A stretch of 64,000 nucleotides of DNA, taken from positions 15,361 to 79,360 of the forward strand of contig CBFGXE010000012.1 of assembly GCA_965652645.1 (NCBI GenBank). Direction: 5' to 3'. The notes under the pieces are model-generated. The model searched no databases, was not told the origin of the DNA, and was given only the letters and a program-made list of their open reading frames with translations. This document shows, piece after piece, positions 60,200 through 64,000 of this stretch. Position 1 is the stretch's first letter; each line of letters starts with the position of its first letter. Both the position numbers and the translations under genes were made by a program. The stretch is from ZC4RG30 sp965652645. Lineage in GTDB: Bacteria > Pseudomonadota > Gammaproteobacteria > Steroidobacterales > Steroidobacteraceae.

Positions 60200-61167
60200 G
60201 CGTGCGTCGGAACCTGAACCGGCGCGATGCGCTGCGACTGGCGCTGGGTGCGACTGCCGGCCTGTCGCTGGTGGGCTGCGCCACGCAGGGCGGCGCGGCG
60301 CGGGGCAGCGGGGCAAAGGCCGTGAAATACACGCCTGCCGTCACGCAGCTGGGCGAGCGCCTGCTGCTGGTGAGCGGGGTGGGCAGCAACGTGCTCGCGC
60401 TGCGCGGTGATGAGGGCCTGCTGCTGGTGGATACCGGCGCGCCCGGCGCCACCGCCGCATTGCAGGGCGAACTTCGCGGCTTCGCGGGCGAGGCGCCCGT
60501 CACCACCGTCATCAACACCCACTGGCACGAGGCCAGTACCGGCGGCAACGATGCCTTTGCCGCCACCGGCGCGAGGCTCATCGCCCACGCCAAGGCCGCG
60601 CAGCGCATGCGCGTGCCGCAGTACATGCCCATGGAAGACCGCTACCTGCCGGCGCGCGACAAGGCGGCCGTGCCCACCGGGGTGTTCTACCTTGGCAGGA
60701 AGGAACTCACCTTCGGCGGTGAGCGCATCGAATACGGCTACCTGCAGCAGCCGCACACCGACGGCGACCTCTACGTGTGGTTCAAGGATTCCAACGTGCT
60801 GGCCGTGGGAGACGCGGTGGCGCCGGTCTCGGACCCCCTGATCTGCTGGTATGAAGGCGGCTGGGTGGGCGGCCGCATCGACGCCCATGAGCTGCTGCAG
60901 GCCAGGGGCGATGCACAGACAAGGATCGTCGCCGCCACGGGCGGCGTGATCTCGCGCGCCGAGGTGGGCACGGAGACCGAGGCGCTGAAGGGCATGTTCG
61001 AGCGCGTGTCCGAGGCCATGCGCAAGGGCTTCACCACCGAGGACATGCAGCGCGCCAACCTGCTGGGCGACCTGCCGCGCACCTGGGCCGATCCTGACAA
61101 GGCGCTGTATGACGCCCACAAGAGCATGTGGGCGCACTACAACAAGCTGTCGCACTCCATCGTCTAG
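60196..61167 (+). CDS. Exported metallo-beta-lactamase-fold protein with altered metal motif
   Basis: A 323-residue MBL-fold protein. It carries both a twin-arginine motif (NRRDALRLALG) and a lipobox-like LVGC (Cys28). The HxHxDH signature reads HWHEAS (residues 109-114): His109 and His111 are kept but the Asp-His pair is Ala-Ser, so the second metal site is damaged. The later ligands QPHTDGD near 190 and VGDAVAP near 207 remain. It starts at GTG in a GTGA overlap with the DUF1552 stop, so the three exported proteins are one operon. Relatives include quinoprotein-relay MBL proteins; the substrate is unknown. Confidence 0.82.
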   Translation: MSVRRNLNRRDALRLALGATAGLSLVGCATQGGAARGSGAKAVKYTPAVTQLGERLLLVSGVGSNVLALRGDEGLLLVDTGAPGATAALQGELRGFAGEAPVTTVINTHWHEASTGGNDAFAATGARLIAHAKAAQRMRVPQYMPMEDRYLPARDKAAVPTGVFYLGRKELTFGGERIEYGYLQQPHTDGDLYVWFKDSNVLAVGDAVAPVSDPLICWYEGGWVGGRIDAHELLQARGDAQTRIVAATGGVISRAEVGTETEALKGMFERVSEAMRKGFTTEDMQRANLLGDLPRTWADPDKALYDAHKSMWAHYNKLSHSIV

Positions 61168-61174
61168 GGCAGGG

Positions 61175-61216
61175 AAAAAATTTCCGGAGCCCTCATCCTG
61201 TCCGAGAGGGCTCCGG
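61175..61216 (-). terminator. Intrinsic terminator downstream of the NTF2-like gene
   Basis: CCGGAGCCCTC (61184-61194) and GAGGGCTCCGG (61206-61216) form an 11-bp perfect stem. On the minus strand it is followed by AAATTTTTT, a U-tract, so it serves the minus-strand genes, and it may also slow plus-strand transcripts from the MBL gene. Bases 61217-61331 hold no gene I can support. Confidence 0.7.
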
Positions 61217-61331
61217 CAACTTTGGTTTGGACACAAAGTTATGACCGGTGCACTCTAGGCACGCCGGGCCGGGCCGCCCGTAGGTCCAGTGACGGATTGT
61301 CTGTAGGAATCCGCTGATAAGGGCCGCGTCG

Positions 61332-61808
61332 CTAGCGCGGCACCACATTGCTCGCATGCCGATGCACCAGGCGCCATTGCCCGGCCTGGCGCTCCCAAAC
61401 ATGGGTGATGCGCCGCTGCACCCTCTGTCCCGGCCGGGCGCCCGGCATTCCCTGCACGTCGGCGCTGAACACCACCGTTTCCAGTCCCACGGTGTAGGCC
61501 ACGTCCTCGCGCACTGTCACATCCTCGGTTTCATAGGAGGCCGAGGCGTAGGGCGATGGGCCGCCTCCGGTGAGCAGGGCCAGCAGTTCCGCCCGGGTCA
61601 CTCTGAGGCCGTCGGGATTCACCAGCACGAACGAGGGAGCGAAAAAACGTTCCAGCGCGGCACGGTCACCGGCAATGGCCGCGCGCGCCTGCTGCTGCTC
61701 GATGTCGCGCAGCATGGCCGCATCCGTGGTGGGTGCCGCAGCCGGGAGAAGGGCGGTGTAGCCTGCGAGCAGCAGCAGCTGGGCCGTGATGCAGAGCCTG
61801 CGTCGCAT
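61332..61808 (-). CDS. Exported NTF2-like (DUF4440) protein
   Basis: A 158-residue protein with a signal peptide (cleavage near residue 25) and an NTF2/SnoaL-like DUF4440 fold (DIEQQQARAAIAGDRAALERFFAPSFVLVNPDG, cited as RAALERFFAPSFVLVNPDG; ending RQAGQWRLVHRHASNV). Members bind small ligands or act as isomerases or hydratases. It follows the dehydrogenase gene by three bases, so the two are co-transcribed. Confidence 0.78.
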   Translation of the reverse strand: MRRRLCITAQLLLLAGYTALLPAAAPTTDAAMLRDIEQQQARAAIAGDRAALERFFAPSFVLVNPDGLRVTRAELLALLTGGGPSPYASASYETEDVTVREDVAYTVGLETVVFSADVQGMPGARPGQRVQRRITHVWERQAGQWRLVHRHASNVVPR

Positions 61809-61811
61809 GGC

Positions 61812-62783
61812 CTATCCTCCCTGGTCCGCCAGCTTCGCCTTCAGTTGCAGCAGGGCCACCAGCATGCGGTCGCGTTCGCGCGCCACCGAGGCCATGTCCC
61901 ATTCGCCCATCTGCTGTTCGGCGCTGTCGAGCACGGCGCGCTTCACCTCATCGGTGAGGCGCGTGGGGAACAGGTCCTGCCAGTAGTCATCCATGGGCGG
62001 CCCCAGGTGATCGAGGAGATGGCCCAGCCCGCCCTCGCCGCCCGACAGGGACTGCGTGGCGAAGGGGCCGCGGATCGCCCAGCGCAGGCCGGGGCCGTTG
62101 GCGATCGCGGCATCGATGTCTTCCACCGTCGCCACCCCGGCGTGCACCAGGCCATAGGCCTCGCGCCACAGCGCCGCCTGCAGGCGGTTGGTGACGAAAC
62201 CCTTGAGCTCCTTGTGCAGGGAGATGGGCTTGCGGCCCGCGGCGCGGTAGAAGTCCAGTGCCGTGCGCACCGTGTGCGCGGAAGTGAGCCGTCCGCCCAC
62301 CACTTCCACCAGCGGGATCAGGTGCGGCGGGTTGAAGGGGTGGCCGATGAGCACGCGCTCCGGGCGGCTGCAGGCGGTCTGGAATTCCGAGGCCGGAATG
62401 CCGGAGGAACTGCTGGCGAGGATGGCATGCGCCGGTGCCACCTGGTCGAGCAGCGCGAACATCTCGCGCTTGAACTCCAGCCGCTCCGGTCCATTCTCCT
62501 GCACGAAGTCGGCCTGGGCCGCGGCCTCGCGCGCGTCGGCGCAGAACTGCAGCTGGGCGGGATCGCTGCCCGTGGCGGCGCCCAGTGCCACGGCATCGGG
62601 CCACTGTCGCGCCACCTGCTCGCGCAGGCGCTGTTCGGCGCCGGGCGCCGGGTCGGTAGCCATGACCCTGAAGCCATGTGCGAGAAAGCAGGTGCACCAG
62701 CTGGCGCCGATCACGCCCGTGCCGATCACGGCCACGTTGCGGATGGGCGCCGTTGGCGCCGTGTTGGCGGGTGACAGGTCCAT
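61812..62783 (-). CDS. 3-hydroxyacyl-CoA dehydrogenase family protein (carnitine dehydrogenase-like)
   Basis: A 323-residue NAD-dependent dehydrogenase. VAVIGTGVIGASWCTCFLAHGFRV near 18-41 (cited as VAVIGTGVIGASW) is the Rossmann motif, ASSSSGIPASEF near 113 and IGHPFNPPHLIPLVEVVGG near 133 (cited as GHPFNPPHLIPLVEV) the catalytic His and Asn region. The C-terminal all-helical domain follows. The group includes L-carnitine dehydrogenase, L-gulonate 3-dehydrogenase and 3-hydroxybutyryl-CoA dehydrogenase. The GASW motif points to the carnitine/gulonate branch. ATG at 62783 starts the conserved part; the upstream frame is not conserved. Confidence 0.82.
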   Translation of the reverse strand: MDLSPANTAPTAPIRNVAVIGTGVIGASWCTCFLAHGFRVMATDPAPGAEQRLREQVARQWPDAVALGAATGSDPAQLQFCADAREAAAQADFVQENGPERLEFKREMFALLDQVAPAHAILASSSSGIPASEFQTACSRPERVLIGHPFNPPHLIPLVEVVGGRLTSAHTVRTALDFYRAAGRKPISLHKELKGFVTNRLQAALWREAYGLVHAGVATVEDIDAAIANGPGLRWAIRGPFATQSLSGGEGGLGHLLDHLGPPMDDYWQDLFPTRLTDEVKRAVLDSAEQQMGEWDMASVARERDRMLVALLQLKAKLADQGG

Positions 62784-63150
62784 CAATCTTCTCCGCCTGT
62801 TCAGTGCTGCGTGACGACGATCGGCCTGCCGCGCGTGATGTTTCCTGTGCGCTTGAGCCCCACCACAACGTCTTCGGACCTGATCGTCATCTCCCACGCC
62901 TCGATTGCCGGCTGATTGCGGCTTCGCAGGATGCCGCATAACTCACGGCTTGGCGACTTCCCCAATCGGTACTTCGGCAAGCGGCTGCCCCGGTGGAGCA
63001 TGCCGGGTGACCATTGGTGCCATCCCGCCCTCTGCCGAACGGGGGAGGCCTGGCATGGCCATCAGGCCAATATGGAAATGCCGGCTGCATCCCTACCTTG
63101 TGAACCAGGGCGCCCTGCGCCGCCAACCAGGTTTTTCAAGGAGAACGCAG
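62784..63150. other. Intergenic stretch with one small minus-strand reading frame
   Basis: A 66-codon frame (62801-63001, minus) ends 17 bases before the dehydrogenase ATG. It encodes segments such as EAWEMTIRSEDVVVGLKRTG. It has no recognisable family and could be a small coupled gene or the degenerate tail of a thioesterase-like gene; I do not commit. No RNA gene or repeat is visible. The last 60 bases carry the ribosome site of the porin-like gene. Confidence 0.3.
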
Positions 63151-63771
63151 ATGAGCAAGAAGACAAGTCAGGTCGTGGGATTTGCGGTGGCCGGCGCGCT
63201 GCTGCTGGGTGCGGTGCCGGCCACGGCGCAGCAGGTGGAGGGACGCAGCGAGATCGGCGTGCATGCCGGTGCACTGTTCGGCAATGATCTCACCGACGAG
63301 CCGGTGTCGGGCACGGTGCCGCAGCTGGATGACGACTTCGTCGCCGGCTTGCGTTACGCCTACAACTTCACCCGGGACTTTGCGCTGGAGGGTTCGCTGG
63401 GTTTCAACCCGAGCAAGGTAACCCGCGCCGTCGGCGGCGACGTGGACATCGACGTGTACACCGCCGACATCAATGCGGTGTGGAACTTCCGCAGCGACTC
63501 GCGGCTGACGCCATACCTGACGGCCGGCGTGGGTTATGCTTTCGCGGACCTGGAGCGCCCGCTGCAGGGCAGCGTGGGTGGCAACGCGGTGTCGATCGAC
63601 GACGATGAGGGCGTCACCCTCAATGCGGGCGGCGGCATCAAGTACGCACTTGCCGACCGGCTGCTGGTGCGCCTGGATGCGCGTTACCGCTTCATCGACA
63701 AGCTGGTGAACCAGTTCGACGAATCCCTGCATGGCGCTGAGGTCACGCTGGGCCTGGGCTGGAGGTTCTGA
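63151..63771 (+). CDS. Outer-membrane beta-barrel protein
   Basis: A 206-residue protein with a signal peptide (cleavage after ATA, residue 25) and an OmpA-like/OmpW-like eight-strand barrel. Strands alternate with acidic loops, for example DFALEGSLGFN, LTPYLTAGVGYAF, LNAGGGIKYAL and the C-terminal VTLGLGWRF, which ends in Phe, the outer-membrane insertion signal. GGAG nine bases before the ATG is a good ribosome site. No periplasmic OmpA domain follows. Role unknown. Confidence 0.8.
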   Translation: MSKKTSQVVGFAVAGALLLGAVPATAQQVEGRSEIGVHAGALFGNDLTDEPVSGTVPQLDDDFVAGLRYAYNFTRDFALEGSLGFNPSKVTRAVGGDVDIDVYTADINAVWNFRSDSRLTPYLTAGVGYAFADLERPLQGSVGGNAVSIDDDEGVTLNAGGGIKYALADRLLVRLDARYRFIDKLVNQFDESLHGAEVTLGLGWRF

Positions 63772-63804
63772 CCGGCCGCGGTGCATTGGAACACGGGAAA
63801 AGTC

Positions 63805-64000
63805 ATGGACCAGCACGAGCCAGCGGTCGAGGGCATCGCCCATGAGGAAACCGGCCATCGTGGTGCATTCTTCTGCAACCGCGAGGGCAGGCGTCTTGCT
63901 GAAATGACCCACAGTCGCGCCAATGCATCGCTGGTCATCGTCGACCACACGGAAGTGGACGACAGCCTGATGGGGCAGGGTGTGGCGCGCCGGCTGCTTG
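63805..64000 (+). CDS. GNAT-type acetyltransferase (YjdJ-like), partial
   Basis: The first 65 codons run off the window. RRLAEMTHSRAN near 28 and VIVDHTEVDDSLMGQGVARRLL near 44-65 (cited as DHTEVDDSLMGQGVARRLL) match the small GNAT-like YjdJ/NATD1 group; QGVARRL is the acetyl-CoA pyrophosphate loop. The 3' end is missing. It follows the barrel gene by 33 bases. Confidence 0.75.
   Translation, partial: MDQHEPAVEGIAHEETGHRGAFFCNREGRRLAEMTHSRANASLVIVDHTEVDDSLMGQGVARRLL

Noticed and set aside
1..64000. Mobile elements, CRISPR arrays, tRNA or rRNA genes
   Set aside because: No transposase, integrase other than xerC, regularly spaced repeat, or cloverleaf was found; the intergenic gaps are almost all under 300 bases.

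Overview
The window is GC-rich, densely coded chromosomal DNA from a gammaproteobacterium. This is supported by the order dapF-DUF484-xerC-hslV-hslU, algZ-algR, ubiE-ubiJ-ubiB, ubiK beside glnK-amtB and comM, the ybbA-ybbP pair beside a divergent tesA-like start, OxyR, and Bcr/CflA and UbiK family proteins. A Steroidobacterales/Nevskiales/Xanthomonadales-like lineage is plausible, given DUF4124, DUF4139 and paired DUF1592/DUF1552 genes, but that is inference. I see no rRNA, tRNA, CRISPR array, insertion sequence or phage gene. Most neighbouring genes overlap by 1-4 bases (ATGA, GTGA or TGATG), so translation is probably widely coupled.

Layout. 1-12.2 kb: an ABC exporter pair (ybbA-ybbP), an orphan anti-sigma-like protein, a DUF4139 protein, a degenerate EAL protein, a LysR regulator with a DmdC-type acyl-CoA dehydrogenase, and an oxyR-lipase-membrane protein operon. 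12.2-18.4 kb: a tetR-tolC-mfp-rnd efflux operon with a palindromic operator candidate. 18.4-22 kb: a nitroreductase, YajQ and a HerA-like ATPase. 22.1-32 kb: an eight-gene operon, best read as the N-methylglutamate pathway for methylamine use (mgdABCD-gmaS-mgsABC), divergent from an XRE-cupin regulator. 32-38.8 kb: the complete trp operon trpE-G-D-C-F-B-A, preceded by a textbook attenuator. Its leader peptide has three consecutive Trp codons and starts about where transcription should start. trpE itself appears to start at CTG. 38.8-44.6 kb: an MFS exporter, a small HExxH protein, two small exported proteins and ubiE-ubiJ-ubiB. 44.6-53.7 kb: an orphan strong terminator, ribosomal protein bTHX, hslUV, xerC, DUF484, dapF, algRZ, a DUF4124 protein, amtB and glnK. 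53.7-64 kb: a nitrogen-control region (sigma-54 promoter plus NtrC sites), ubiK, comM, a cytochrome c5, a DUF1592/DUF1552/metallo-beta-lactamase-like trio, an NTF2-like protein, a 3-hydroxyacyl-CoA dehydrogenase, an outer-membrane barrel and the start of a GNAT protein.

Themes. Nitrogen is prominent: methylamine can be turned into ammonium and glutamate by the N-methylglutamate genes, and ammonium enters through AmtB under NtrC/sigma-54-type control. The PII protein encoded with AmtB lacks the T-loop (uridylylation Tyr and AmtB plug) while keeping the ATP-binding loops. This is the most unusual single gene here. The trp leader and the CTG start of trpE are the most unusual regulatory features. 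The exported diheme DUF1592 protein, TAT-exported DUF1552 protein and metal-site-degenerate MBL protein form an uncharacterised periplasmic set.
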